From positions 1 through 64,000 of the forward strand of contig CACWID010000008.1 of the NCBI GenBank assembly GCA_902760865.1: a stretch of 64,000 nucleotides of DNA, read 5' to 3'. Source of the stretch: an uncultured Bacteroidales bacterium. Lineage in GTDB: Bacteria; Bacteroidota; Bacteroidia; Bacteroidales; Muribaculaceae. The position numbers were made by a program, and so were the translations under genes. The notes below the pieces were generated by a model that saw only the letters and a list, made by a program, of their open reading frames with translations, was not told the DNA's origin and ran no database searches. Below are positions 24,162 to 33,221 of the stretch, one piece after another; the first letter of the stretch is position 1; each line of letters starts with the position of its first letter.

Positions 24162-25208
24162 ATGAAACGATATAAATTATATGGACTGATAGCTCTGGTA
24201 GCGTTGCTCACCACCTCGTGTGCGATACATGACCCGTTTGCCGACAATGGCGAGCTCGGACAGGTACTGCCCACGGTGGACTGGGAACAAGGTTCCACCG
24301 TGGTCAAGGCGGGCCGATATGCCACGTTCAAGGGCAAGTACTACACCACCAGCGAGAAGGCCATCGACCACAGCGAGGTGTGGTGCCTGATCAAGCGTCA
24401 GCAGAGTGCCGCCGCTACCAGCAAACTGACAACCTCGCTGGCCTATACCAAGACCTACTCGCTGACCGACACCGTCCGCTCCAGCCAGATGGTAGCCACC
24501 TATCCCCACAGCAAAGCCGAGTGGGACGGCTACGAATATGTGCTGACCGACAGTTTCCCCACCTCGCGCACCCTGGCCCCCGTGACCTGGGTCAATCCCG
24601 AGGAGTGGGACCAGGAGAAGTTTGACAATTACTATCCCTCGACGTTCCAGCAGGAGTTCATGGCCTATATGGTCAACGCGTTGACCAAGGACAGCACCTA
24701 TTACAACGACCTGCGCAACGTCTATATCAACTATGACTTCCCTGCCGAGCTGTTTGCGCAACTGAATGCACAGTACAACGTTGACTTCCCGACCGAGACC
24801 GCCAACGCCGACAAGTCCAACGCCTGGTTCACGACCGATGAGGTGGATCACTACTACTACATCACCGTGGGCGAGGACGGCAAGGCCGTCTATCACGAGA
24901 TTACCGACGAGAGCAGCGCTCCCGCCGGCGTGAACGTGCAGCCGGTTTACAAGTCAGCCTTCTGGCTCTTCTCGCGCTATAGCGACGACACGGGCGGCAA
25001 GATCACTACCGTCCGCCGCCAGTACATGCCCTACTTCAAGAGCATGCTCGAGACGATACCCTTCACGTCGTGGATCTACAACACCTCGGACAAGGCCTAT
25101 ACCGTGAACTTCTCGCGCACCTACTTCCTGGAGCCCGAGTTCCGCGTGTATGACTCCGACGGCAAGGTGGGTGTGACGACCGACAACAAAGAAGTTACAC
25201 TTAATTAG
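24162..25208 (+). CDS. surface lipoprotein of the Sus-like operon, family not recognised
   Basis: 348 aa. Lipobox with Cys20 ('ALVALLTTSCAIHDP') and acidic residues after it. No catalytic motif is seen; Trp/Tyr-rich beta segments ('WVNPEEWDQEKFDNYYP') fit a binding protein in the SusE position. Start chosen at 24162, where the signal peptide begins. The 40 bp before it are iterated AGTTAATA/GATAACAGATAA. Its place third after SusC/D suggests a glycan-binding accessory protein; this is inference from context. Confidence 0.65.
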   Translation: MKRYKLYGLIALVALLTTSCAIHDPFADNGELGQVLPTVDWEQGSTVVKAGRYATFKGKYYTTSEKAIDHSEVWCLIKRQQSAAATSKLTTSLAYTKTYSLTDTVRSSQMVATYPHSKAEWDGYEYVLTDSFPTSRTLAPVTWVNPEEWDQEKFDNYYPSTFQQEFMAYMVNALTKDSTYYNDLRNVYINYDFPAELFAQLNAQYNVDFPTETANADKSNAWFTTDEVDHYYYITVGEDGKAVYHEITDESSAPAGVNVQPVYKSAFWLFSRYSDDTGGKITTVRRQYMPYFKSMLETIPFTSWIYNTSDKAYTVNFSRTYFLEPEFRVYDSDGKVGVTTDNKEVTLN

Positions 25209-25252
25209 GAGTTAGAAGTTAGAAGTTAGGAGTTAGGAGTTAGAAGTTAGGA
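25206..25252. repeat. short iterated repeat (AGTTAGAA/AGTTAGGA units)
   Basis: About six degenerate 7-8-base units between two operon genes. A similar run lies at 36974-37016, and a related run of CAGTTTT/TTAGTTTT units lies at 47735-47772. Confidence 0.7.
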
Positions 25253-25303
25253 GGCATCAGCATCCTAAAACCTAAATCCTAAAAAAAAGAAAATTAAAAG
25301 AAG

Positions 25304-27034
25304 ATGAAGACATACAATAAAATAGCATTCTTTATCTGGATGGCGGTGATGGCCGTGTCGTGCGTTGACAAGACGCCCGACTATGGCAACTTCCCCACCA
25401 AGGATGTGGACTTCACCTACAGGGTGGACGATGACCGCTATGGTCTGGACTTCTATGTGGTATCTACCATTGAGTTCACCAACACCTCGTCCCGCTCGGG
25501 GCAGGCGTCGTGGGACTTCGGTGACGGCACAAGCTCCACCGACCAGAACCCCTCGCACAAGTATGCCAAGGCGGGCATCTATCAGGTGACCCTGACCATC
25601 GACGGCGTGGGTAGCCGCACCTACCCGCTGCTCATCTATGACATCGCTCCCGTGCTGAGCGTTGCCGAGCAGAGCGCCACCCCCGTGGTCATCAACGACG
25701 TGGATGTGTCGCTCGACATCGAGTTGCCGAACCCCGAGAACCTGACGTGCAAGTATGTGTGGACCTTCCCCGACGGCACCCGCGATTCCCAGGGCAACGT
25801 GATCACGACCTTTGAGGGCTACAGCCACGCCGACGGTTCGATCGACAATCCCGGCAAGCTGACGTTCAGCAACATCGGTTCGCAGCGCATCACGTTGCAG
25901 ACGTGGTTTGACATCAACGGCGAGAACCGCCGCCTGGAGGACAGCTACGTCAACGTGCAGGTGGGCTCGTCGGTACCGGCGCCCACGCTCTACTATGCCA
26001 CCCAGGGCGGCAACATCATGGCCGTCAAGCTGGTGGATCCGAGCCAGCTGCCAGCGGGGACCAAGAATTTGCCGTTTGACATGGGCGTCAGCTCGGGCAA
26101 CATGCCCACCACGCTGGTGTTTGCCACCGAGAAGACGGTGACCGACAGCGCCACCATCGAGCAGGACAACGTCTATATCCTGGACTGCGGCAAGCAGTAC
26201 TACTACATCAACGACGAGGCCGGCAACCTGGGCGACGGCAAGATTACCGTCATGAGTGCCGACGGCTCGACGACCAACGTGATGATCACCAATGTGGGCG
26301 GCCAGGCCTTCAACGACCCCTTCCAGGGCTGTACCGACGGCACCAACCTCTACTACACTGACCGCAACACAGGCATCCGCCGCATCCCGCTCTCCACGCG
26401 CGGCGAGACCGAGCAGACCGTCTTCAGCAGCACGGCCGGCTACTTTGTGGTCAACAACCAGTTGAGCTACTACGGTCAGGGTATCGCCTACGGCGCTATC
26501 CACACGGGTCTCTACCTGGACCGCAGCGGCAAGTTCTGGTGGGGCAAGAACTACTCGGGTAACGGCATCTACCGCTTCACCACTGCCGACATTGGCAAGA
26601 CCGGCACTGGAGTGAAGATACCTTATCCCATCGTGCTCGAGACCACCCAGCCGCGCGCCTTCACGCTCGATGAGGACCTGGGTTACCTCTACGTGTGGAT
26701 GACCAAGGGCACCACGCCCGGCGTGGGCTTCACGCAGTATGCCATCCCGGCCGACAACGCGACGGTGACCTACGACAAGTACATCACCTTCATCACCATG
26801 GAGGCCGACCCGATCAACACGACCGATGCCGAGGGCGTTTACACGACCCAGTTCGCCGTGGATGCCCAGACCCACTACGTCTATTTCGGCTTCCGTGCCG
26901 CATCGACCGAGAAGACCTACACCTCGGGTCTGTACTACTTCAATCCCGAGGACGGCAAGGTCTATAACTTCAACGGCAACAAGGACAAGATCCTGGGCGT
27001 GTGCATCAACCCGCGCCTGACCAACCTGTTCTAA
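25304..27034 (+). CDS. PKD-domain surface lipoprotein of the Sus-like operon
   Basis: 576 aa. Lipobox with Cys20 ('MAVMAVSCVDKTPD'). A PKD domain with the hallmark 'ASWDFGDGTSSTDQNPSHKY' (about 68-90) is followed by a second PKD-like segment ('YVWTFPDGTRDSQGN'). A C-terminal propeller-like region has repeats such as 'NLYYTDRNTGIRRIPL' and 'LGYLYVWMTKG'. It is probably a glycan-binding or spacer protein displayed with SusC/D. It is the last gene of the susC operon and is followed by a long inverted repeat that may end the transcript. Confidence 0.75.
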   Translation: MKTYNKIAFFIWMAVMAVSCVDKTPDYGNFPTKDVDFTYRVDDDRYGLDFYVVSTIEFTNTSSRSGQASWDFGDGTSSTDQNPSHKYAKAGIYQVTLTIDGVGSRTYPLLIYDIAPVLSVAEQSATPVVINDVDVSLDIELPNPENLTCKYVWTFPDGTRDSQGNVITTFEGYSHADGSIDNPGKLTFSNIGSQRITLQTWFDINGENRRLEDSYVNVQVGSSVPAPTLYYATQGGNIMAVKLVDPSQLPAGTKNLPFDMGVSSGNMPTTLVFATEKTVTDSATIEQDNVYILDCGKQYYYINDEAGNLGDGKITVMSADGSTTNVMITNVGGQAFNDPFQGCTDGTNLYYTDRNTGIRRIPLSTRGETEQTVFSSTAGYFVVNNQLSYYGQGIAYGAIHTGLYLDRSGKFWWGKNYSGNGIYRFTTADIGKTGTGVKIPYPIVLETTQPRAFTLDEDLGYLYVWMTKGTTPGVGFTQYAIPADNATVTYDKYITFITMEADPINTTDAEGVYTTQFAVDAQTHYVYFGFRAASTEKTYTSGLYYFNPEDGKVYNFNGNKDKILGVCINPRLTNLF

Positions 27035-27048
27035 GGTCTGGCTTTGTT

Positions 27049-27122
27049 TAAACGCTGATTACGCGAATTATCACGGATTATAAAAATAAAAAATCAGTGA
27101 TAATCAGCGTAATCAGCGTTTA
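27049..27122. repeat. inverted repeat with perfect 16-bp arms
   Basis: TAAACGCTGATTACGC (27049-27064) and its exact reverse complement (27107-27122), with an inner TTATCAC/GTGATAA pair. It belongs to the same style of element as 33125-33187 and the outer ends of 11397-11866 (ATTACGC/GCGTAAT core). Confidence 0.85.
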
Positions 27123-27154
27123 AAATAAATGAATCTAGTAGCTAAAAAGAGTTT

Positions 27155-29728
27155 ATGAAAAAGAGGTTAATCATCATGGCATTGCTGGTGACAATAATCG
27201 CGGGTAGTGTCATTTGGGCCAGCGATGTTCCGCCCAAGCGCGAGCAGCGCGGCATCTGGATGACGGCCTACCTGAGCGACTGGCCGAGCGGCGCCATCAC
27301 CGAGCGCAACACGCCCACGATGCAGAATGCGTGCCGCAAGATGCTGGACACCATGCTCGTCAACCACATCAACGTGGTGTATTATCACGTCAGGGCGATG
27401 TGTGACGCGATGTATAATTCGGCCTACGAGCCCTGGTCGAGCTATGTCTCGGGCACGCGTGGCGTAGCCCCGGCGTTCGACCCGTTTGAATACCTCGTCA
27501 ACGAGGCCCACAAGCGCGGCATCGAGGTCTATGCCTGGGTCAATCCTTACCGCTACGGGCACGGCGACAACCTGTGGGGCCAAAGCGACCTCGACTACAT
27601 CCATACCCATCCCGAGTGGCTGTTGACGACCAGCTATGAGACGGTGCTCAATCCCGGCCTGCCCGAGGTGCGTCAGCGCGTGGTGGACGTCTGCAAAGAC
27701 ATCCTCGTGAAGTATGACGTTGACGGCCTGGTGTTTGACGACTACTTCTACAACCAGGACAACCCGTCGTTCTCGCTCGATGCCGACCTCTACAGCGCCT
27801 ACAGGGCTGCGGGAGGCACGATGAACCAGGGCGACTGGCGCCGCGAGAACGTCAACCAGATGGTCAAGGACGTCAACGACATGGTCAAGGCGACCAAGCC
27901 GTGGGTGCGCTTCGGCATCGGGCCTGCAGGTGTGGCTTGCACCTCCCAGGCCGTGGCCGACCAGTATGGCGTGGAACCATGCCCCGTGGGCAGTGACTGG
28001 CAGTATAGCCAGATCTACAGCGACCCGATGGCGTGGCTCACACGCGGCACCATCGACTTCCTGGCGCCGCAGGTCTATTGGAAGACGACGGGCACCTTCA
28101 CCGGCGTCACCACCTGGTGGGGCCAGATGGCAGCGCGCTTCAACCGCCACGTCTATATCAGCCAGTGGATTCCCGACGAGGAGGGCTGGACGCTAGACGA
28201 GTTCGTCAAGCAGGGACACGTCATGCGCGAGGCGATGGCCGCCGGCGGCAACCCCGGCATGGTCTATTTCCGCTACTACACGTGGCGCAACAAGAAGGAG
28301 GTCATCGACGGCAAGGTGCGCCAGCTGCGCAACTGGCTGCGCGACAGCCTCTACTCGACCATCGCCCTCAATCCCGTCCCCGCATGGCTCAAACCCGACC
28401 AGACCTATACCACCGTCACCAATCTGACCTATAGCGACGGCACGCTCTCGTGGGACAGCATCCCCAATGTGCGCTATGTCGTGTATGCCATCCCCGATGA
28501 GGTGGAGGACAAGGACTTCCGCTGTCAGGCCCAGTACATCGAGGGCGTGAGCTATTGGGCCTCCTACACCATTCCCGAGGCCAAGCGCACAGGCTACCGC
28601 TATGCCGTGTCCATCCTTGACCGATGGGAGAACGAGTATGCCCCCGTCATGCCCGGCATGGTGCCCGTCCAGGCCTCCCGTCCGGTCCTTGTCTATCCCG
28701 AGGATGGCGGCTTGATGCCCGAGCTGGCAGCATTGCAGTGGGAGTGTGACGCGTCAAACTATGTGGTGCAGATATTTGCCGATGCCGAGATGAACACGAT
28801 GGTGGCGCAGGTCGAGACCGACTCGACGAGCTGCCCCTTGTCGCGTATTCCGCACCTGCAGGAGAGGAACTACTGGTGGCGCGTGGTGGCACGCGGCCTG
28901 GGCCAGTGGGACAACGTCAGCGAGCTGCGTTGTTTCTCGTTGGGGAGGATGCGCATCATCTCTCCCACGACGGGTGAGGATGAAGTCCCGTTGACACCCC
29001 TCATCACCTGGACGGCCGGTGCCGAAGGTTCGCAGTACCTGCTGGAGCTGTCCACCTCTCAGCTGATGAACAATCCCGACACCATCCGCCTCACTGAGGC
29101 CCAGTGGCAGACACCCCGATACCGCCTTGCCGGAGCGACCACCTACTATGCCCGTGTGACCATCACCAGCGGCGGCGTCAAGGTGGTTACCCCTAAATCG
29201 TCGTTCACTACCGTCGAGGTCATCCCGCCCGTTCCCGTCCTGATATCGCCGGGAGAAGGGGTGCCCGTGCTCTACAGCCGCGACGTGGTGTCTGTCGAGC
29301 CCGTCGATGGCGCCGCCTCGCTGCGGGTGCAGATCAGCGCATCAGAGAGTTTCCCGTCGCGTACCACCTACAGCGGCATCATTGAGGGCGCCTTCGAGAC
29401 GACCCCCTTGTGGGCCATCAGGGGCGCCGGCAAACTCACCAACGGCAAGACCCACTACGTGAGGGCGCGCTATGCCTATCGCACGCTGGCCACGGGCAGC
29501 ACCTTGCAGTACACCGACTACTGCGATGTGCGCTCCTTTGTCTATCGTGAGGGCATCCAGGGCGACGTGAACAGTGACAACGAGGTGAACATCGCCGACA
29601 TCAACGCCGTCATCGACATCATCCTGTCAGGCAGCAGTGATGGCGCCAGCCCGCTGGCCGACGTCAACGGCGACGGCGAAATCAACATCGCCGACATCAA
29701 CGCCGTCATAGATTTGATACTCAAATAG
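27155..29728 (+). CDS. GHL10 (DUF187/YngK-like) glycoside hydrolase with C-terminal dockerin pair
   Basis: 857 aa with signal peptide (MKKRLIIMALLVTIIAGSVIWA). Residues about 25-400 are a GHL10 TIM barrel: 'REQRGIWMTAYLSDWPSG', 'EVYAWVNPYRYG', and 'VDGLVFDDYFYN' with the conserved Asp pair, then 'LAPQVYWK'. Several Ig/FN3-like beta modules follow (about 410-795), then two DVN-class dockerin loops (803-857). Known relatives act on carbohydrate, but the bond is not established here. Twelve bases separate it from the CotH gene, so they are probably co-transcribed. Confidence 0.85.
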   Translation: MKKRLIIMALLVTIIAGSVIWASDVPPKREQRGIWMTAYLSDWPSGAITERNTPTMQNACRKMLDTMLVNHINVVYYHVRAMCDAMYNSAYEPWSSYVSGTRGVAPAFDPFEYLVNEAHKRGIEVYAWVNPYRYGHGDNLWGQSDLDYIHTHPEWLLTTSYETVLNPGLPEVRQRVVDVCKDILVKYDVDGLVFDDYFYNQDNPSFSLDADLYSAYRAAGGTMNQGDWRRENVNQMVKDVNDMVKATKPWVRFGIGPAGVACTSQAVADQYGVEPCPVGSDWQYSQIYSDPMAWLTRGTIDFLAPQVYWKTTGTFTGVTTWWGQMAARFNRHVYISQWIPDEEGWTLDEFVKQGHVMREAMAAGGNPGMVYFRYYTWRNKKEVIDGKVRQLRNWLRDSLYSTIALNPVPAWLKPDQTYTTVTNLTYSDGTLSWDSIPNVRYVVYAIPDEVEDKDFRCQAQYIEGVSYWASYTIPEAKRTGYRYAVSILDRWENEYAPVMPGMVPVQASRPVLVYPEDGGLMPELAALQWECDASNYVVQIFADAEMNTMVAQVETDSTSCPLSRIPHLQERNYWWRVVARGLGQWDNVSELRCFSLGRMRIISPTTGEDEVPLTPLITWTAGAEGSQYLLELSTSQLMNNPDTIRLTEAQWQTPRYRLAGATTYYARVTITSGGVKVVTPKSSFTTVEVIPPVPVLISPGEGVPVLYSRDVVSVEPVDGAASLRVQISASESFPSRTTYSGIIEGAFETTPLWAIRGAGKLTNGKTHYVRARYAYRTLATGSTLQYTDYCDVRSFVYREGIQGDVNSDNEVNIADINAVIDIILSGSSDGASPLADVNGDGEINIADINAVIDLILK

Positions 29729-29740
29729 CTTGATGCCGTT

Positions 29741-31327
29741 ATGCGTGTAGTGGTACTGTTGTGGGTTGCGGTGATGGGCATCTTCCATGCCCTGGGACAG
29801 GGGGCCTATGCTCCCACCAACCGGTATGTGAAGTTGACCAACACCAACATGCCCATCGTGTGGCTGACGGTCGATGCAACAGTCAGCCACGACCACAATG
29901 TCACTGCACACATGAAGGTCATCGACAACGGACAGGGCAGGACCAACTATGCCGACACGGTGAAATATCCTGACCAGCACGTTGATTATGAGGGCTATAT
30001 CGGCTTGCGTTACCGCGGCCACTCGTCCTACTCCATGAGTTTGAAGCCGCCCTTCTCATTCAGGCCCCTCAACCGACCGCTGGAGCAGGGCGGTTCCTGG
30101 CAGCGGGTGTCCTTCCTGGGAATGCCCCGAGACAACAGGTGGGCGCTGCTGGCCCCGTTCAACGACCGGAGCATGCTGCGCGACCTGCTGGCTTTTGAGA
30201 TTTCCAGGCCGTGGATGGAATATGTGCCGCAAGGGCGATACTGCGAACTCATCTACAACGGAATCTATTACGGCGTGTATATCCTGGCCGAGGTCGTCTC
30301 CAAGGGGAGCAGCCGCCTGGACCTGGCCGACCCCGGCGAGTCGGGCGACGAACTGACCGGCGGTTACCTGATGGAGGTGGAGCGCGATGACGAGGAATAC
30401 TATGTCTCCAAGTACCGCCCCGTGCGCAGCGACGGCACGGTCATCAACACGGCCAGAATCTGCTTTAAATACAAGATACCGGACTATGAGGACCTGACCG
30501 ACGCCCAGTTTGACTACATTCACGGCGCCATCGACAGGATGGAGGACGCGCTGGTGTCCCGCAGCTACCGTAATGCCACGACAGGGCAGTGTGACTACAT
30601 CGACGAGATGTCGTTCATCGATTATCAGCTGGCCATCGAGCTGGGGCATAACGTTGACGGTTATCGCTTGAGCGGCAAGTTCTTCAAGCATCGTGACAGC
30701 CGTGACAGCCGCTTCAAGATGGTGCTCTGGGACATGAACCTGGCCTATGGCAACGCCAACTACCACGACGGCTGGCGCACCGACACCTGGATCTATCAGT
30801 CGAACGATATCCTGGTCGGCAAATCGCGCGAACTGGTCCCCGTCTGGTGGTATAAGCTCAACAAGGATGCTAAATATGTGGAGCACCTCAAGGAGCGCTG
30901 GGCCGAGTACCGCCGCACCAACCTGCGCATGGACCGCCTGATGGCCACGGTGGACTCGCTGGCCAGGGTGATCACTGCCGGCGGGGCGGAAAAGCGCAAC
31001 AGCCGTGCCTACCCCTATTGGGGTATGCTCATCTGGCCCAACTACTACATCCCTGCCAACTATGAGGATGAAATTGCCTACCTCAAGCAGTGGCTCATGC
31101 GGCGCGTCTCGTGGATGGACCGTCAACTGGGCTTCGTCCCCGATTCTCCCCCGGGTGACGTGAACGGCGACGGCGAGGCCACCATCAGTGACGTGAATGC
31201 GCTCATCGGCATCACGCTGGGCGAGGCCGCCGACGAGTCGATGACCGACCGTGCCGACGTGAACGGCGACGGCGAGATCAACGTCAGCGACGTCAACGCC
31301 CTCATCGACATCCTCCTCGCGTCTTGA
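29741..31327 (+). CDS. CotH-like kinase-fold protein with C-terminal dockerin pair
   Basis: 528 aa with a short signal peptide (MRVVVLLWVAVMGIFHALGQG). CotH domain about 55-445: 'IGLRYRGHSSYSMSLKPPF' near the N-side, 'NRWALLAPFNDRSMLRDLL', and 'MVLWDMNLAYGN' (about 326-337), the metal-binding region of the fold. CotH proteins are atypical kinases that can phosphorylate proteins; some sit in cellulosomal gene sets with dockerins. Dockerin pair at 472-528, the second loop reading 'NVSDVNALID'. It lies directly after the GHL10 gene. Substrate unknown; it is exported, so any ATP-dependent reaction outside the cell would be puzzling. Confidence 0.85.
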   Translation: MRVVVLLWVAVMGIFHALGQGAYAPTNRYVKLTNTNMPIVWLTVDATVSHDHNVTAHMKVIDNGQGRTNYADTVKYPDQHVDYEGYIGLRYRGHSSYSMSLKPPFSFRPLNRPLEQGGSWQRVSFLGMPRDNRWALLAPFNDRSMLRDLLAFEISRPWMEYVPQGRYCELIYNGIYYGVYILAEVVSKGSSRLDLADPGESGDELTGGYLMEVERDDEEYYVSKYRPVRSDGTVINTARICFKYKIPDYEDLTDAQFDYIHGAIDRMEDALVSRSYRNATTGQCDYIDEMSFIDYQLAIELGHNVDGYRLSGKFFKHRDSRDSRFKMVLWDMNLAYGNANYHDGWRTDTWIYQSNDILVGKSRELVPVWWYKLNKDAKYVEHLKERWAEYRRTNLRMDRLMATVDSLARVITAGGAEKRNSRAYPYWGMLIWPNYYIPANYEDEIAYLKQWLMRRVSWMDRQLGFVPDSPPGDVNGDGEATISDVNALIGITLGEAADESMTDRADVNGDGEINVSDVNALIDILLAS

Positions 31328-31435
31328 CAGGATTTTGCGGAGTTGTAGCATATTGATAATCAGCTATTCTTGTAAAGCTGTGGAGGTAGCACGGAGCGCT
31401 GGGAGAGTTTGATACGCTACTAGCCGAAACCGTCG

Positions 31436-31500
31436 GTAGCATCAACGCCCCCTGGCCCCCTCTAATCTTAGAGGGGGAATTTCTAACGCGCTGAGTGACA
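31436..31500. repeat. GC-rich dispersed element, copy 1
   Basis: GTAGCATCAACGCCCCC, then the palindrome CCCCCTCTAAT/CTTAGAGGGGG (31456-31477), then CTAACGCGCTGAGTGACA. Near-identical elements lie at 41118-41183 (same orientation) and 61796-61851 (reverse). The surrounding 31328-31688 gap holds otherwise only AT-rich leader and a promoter. Confidence 0.8.
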
Positions 31501-31596
31501 ATAAATAAATTGACGTTATCGAGTTAATGGGTCATTTTATTCATGCTGTTTAGGGACTTGTGAGGCGGTTTTTTTTGTAATTATTGGCGGTGGCAT

Positions 31597-31627
31597 TTTG
31601 AAAGTAAAGAAATTTTGTGTTACTTTG
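31597..31627 (+). promoter_or_regulatory. promoter of the 31689 gene
   Basis: TTTG (31597-31600), 19 bases, TTACTTTG (31620-31627). It separates this transcript from the GHL10/CotH unit. Confidence 0.6.
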
Positions 31628-31688
31628 CTAAGTTATAAGAATAGGGAATGAATTAATAACAATATAACAACTTAAAAACCAACCGATT

Positions 31689-33086
31689 ATGAAGAAATTT
31701 CTACTCACTTTCCTGCTGTTAGCCGCAGCCGTGTCCACAGCCCAGGCGGTGACCGACGGCGTGAACTATGAGCCGGTCAACGGCATCAAGATCGTGAACC
31801 TGTGGATTCAGGATCGTGCCCACACAGGCGATGTGTGGTCCAGTCAGCCCTATTGCAACACCAGCGCCCGCACGTCGGTGATGACCAACGGCTACATCTA
31901 CATTTCCCGCACCAATGCCAACGCGATCATCCAAGGCACCGACACACTCTCCCAGAGTGTGGTCTATAAACTGGATGCCAAAAACGGCAACCTGGTCAAG
32001 GAGCTGCCGCTGACGCTCGACGGCGCCATCTATGGCAACTCTGTGCTGAACGCCAATACCGTCGGCGTGGACAACTTCGGCCACCTCTATATCGCTCCCT
32101 ATACCAGTGAGCTGGCCACCGAGCAGCCCGTCTATCTGCTTGACGGCGAGACTGGCGAACTGACGCTCGTGGCAACGATGGACAAGGGCGACGCGCTGGC
32201 ACGTTGCGACTATATCGACGTGATGGGTGACCTGACGCGTGAGCAGGCCGAGTGTAACATCATGACCGTGGGTGCCAGCTCCGAGCTGCTTTACCGCTGG
32301 CATGCCGACCAGGGTGGTGACTTTGAGGGCGGCTTTGAGGGCGACCCCTACCTGGCCATTATCGACTTCTATCCCGAGACGGTGACCCAGTGGGGCTATG
32401 CTCCCGTGGTGAAGATGATCCTGGGCGAGGACGAGGACACGCGCTACAGCGGCGAGCTGTTCTATGTGGACGGCTTCACCTCGTCGCCCATCCTGTATGA
32501 CGTGACGGGTACGATGGTAGAAAACTTCGAGAACGTCGATCCCACCTTCTGGCCGATGGACGTGGGCGCCAACGGCGTGTGCGAGTTTACGCTCGAGGGC
32601 CGTCACTTCATCGTGTTTGTCGCTGCCCAGTACACGGGCGTTGACGAGGCTACACTGGTCAACAAGGCCTGCCAGGTCTATATCTGCGAGCTGGGCGGCG
32701 GTGACAGCATGACCCTTGAGGGCATGCAGCGCTACTGGATGGTACCCGACGAGCTGGGTGCCGTGAGCGACGGTGGAACGCGCGTGCAGAGCATGAACGT
32801 GGAGTATGGCACCGACAGCGAGGGCAACGAGGAAGTGACCCTCTATATCTACAAGTGCTACAACGGCATGGCTGTCTATAAGATCGGCACCAACGTGGGC
32901 GGTGACGTAGAGCCCGGCCTGCCCGGTGACGTGAACGGCGACAACGAGGTGAACATTGCCGACGTCAACGCGCTCATCGACATGATTCTGGGCGCCAGCC
33001 AGAGCCTGGTCGGCGACGTGAACGGTGACGGTGAGGTGAACATCGCCGACGTGAATGCGGTGATCGACCTGATTCTGGGCGACTAA
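31689..33086 (+). CDS. secreted propeller-like protein with C-terminal dockerin pair (paralogue A)
   Basis: 465 aa with signal peptide (MKKFLLTFLLLAAAVSTAQA). The body (20-400) is rich in propeller-like repeats ('GHLYIAPYTSE', 'PVYLLDGETGELTLV') and contains 'ARCDYIDVMGDLTREQAECN'. It is clearly paralogous to the next gene and more distantly to the protein at 4280-6097. Dockerin pair of the DVN class at 413-465. I do not recognise an enzyme family; a binding or scaffolding role is possible. Confidence 0.7.
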   Translation: MKKFLLTFLLLAAAVSTAQAVTDGVNYEPVNGIKIVNLWIQDRAHTGDVWSSQPYCNTSARTSVMTNGYIYISRTNANAIIQGTDTLSQSVVYKLDAKNGNLVKELPLTLDGAIYGNSVLNANTVGVDNFGHLYIAPYTSELATEQPVYLLDGETGELTLVATMDKGDALARCDYIDVMGDLTREQAECNIMTVGASSELLYRWHADQGGDFEGGFEGDPYLAIIDFYPETVTQWGYAPVVKMILGEDEDTRYSGELFYVDGFTSSPILYDVTGTMVENFENVDPTFWPMDVGANGVCEFTLEGRHFIVFVAAQYTGVDEATLVNKACQVYICELGGGDSMTLEGMQRYWMVPDELGAVSDGGTRVQSMNVEYGTDSEGNEEVTLYIYKCYNGMAVYKIGTNVGGDVEPGLPGDVNGDNEVNIADVNALIDMILGASQSLVGDVNGDGEVNIADVNAVIDLILGD

Positions 33087-33124
33087 GCCATCCTTTCCTC
33101 CACGATAACAACGAATAAATTTAA

Positions 33125-33187
33125 AAACTACGGATTGCGCGAGTTTCAAGGAATGATGATTCATGGGATGAGCGTAATCCGTAGTTT
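33125..33187. repeat. inverted repeat, 12-bp arms
   Basis: AAACTACGGATT (33125-33136) and AATCCGTAGTTT (33176-33187), extended by GCGC/GCGT. The arm sequence matches the outer ends of the 11397-11866 region. It lies between the two paralogous genes. Confidence 0.8.
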
Positions 33188-33221
33188 CTTTTCATAACCT
33201 ATCTAAAAAACTTCATAAGCA

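Noticed and set aside
25206-25252. Iterated GTTAG runs as CRISPR or phase-variable coding repeats
   Set aside because: Units are 7-8 bases, degenerate and intergenic, and no coding frame crosses them.
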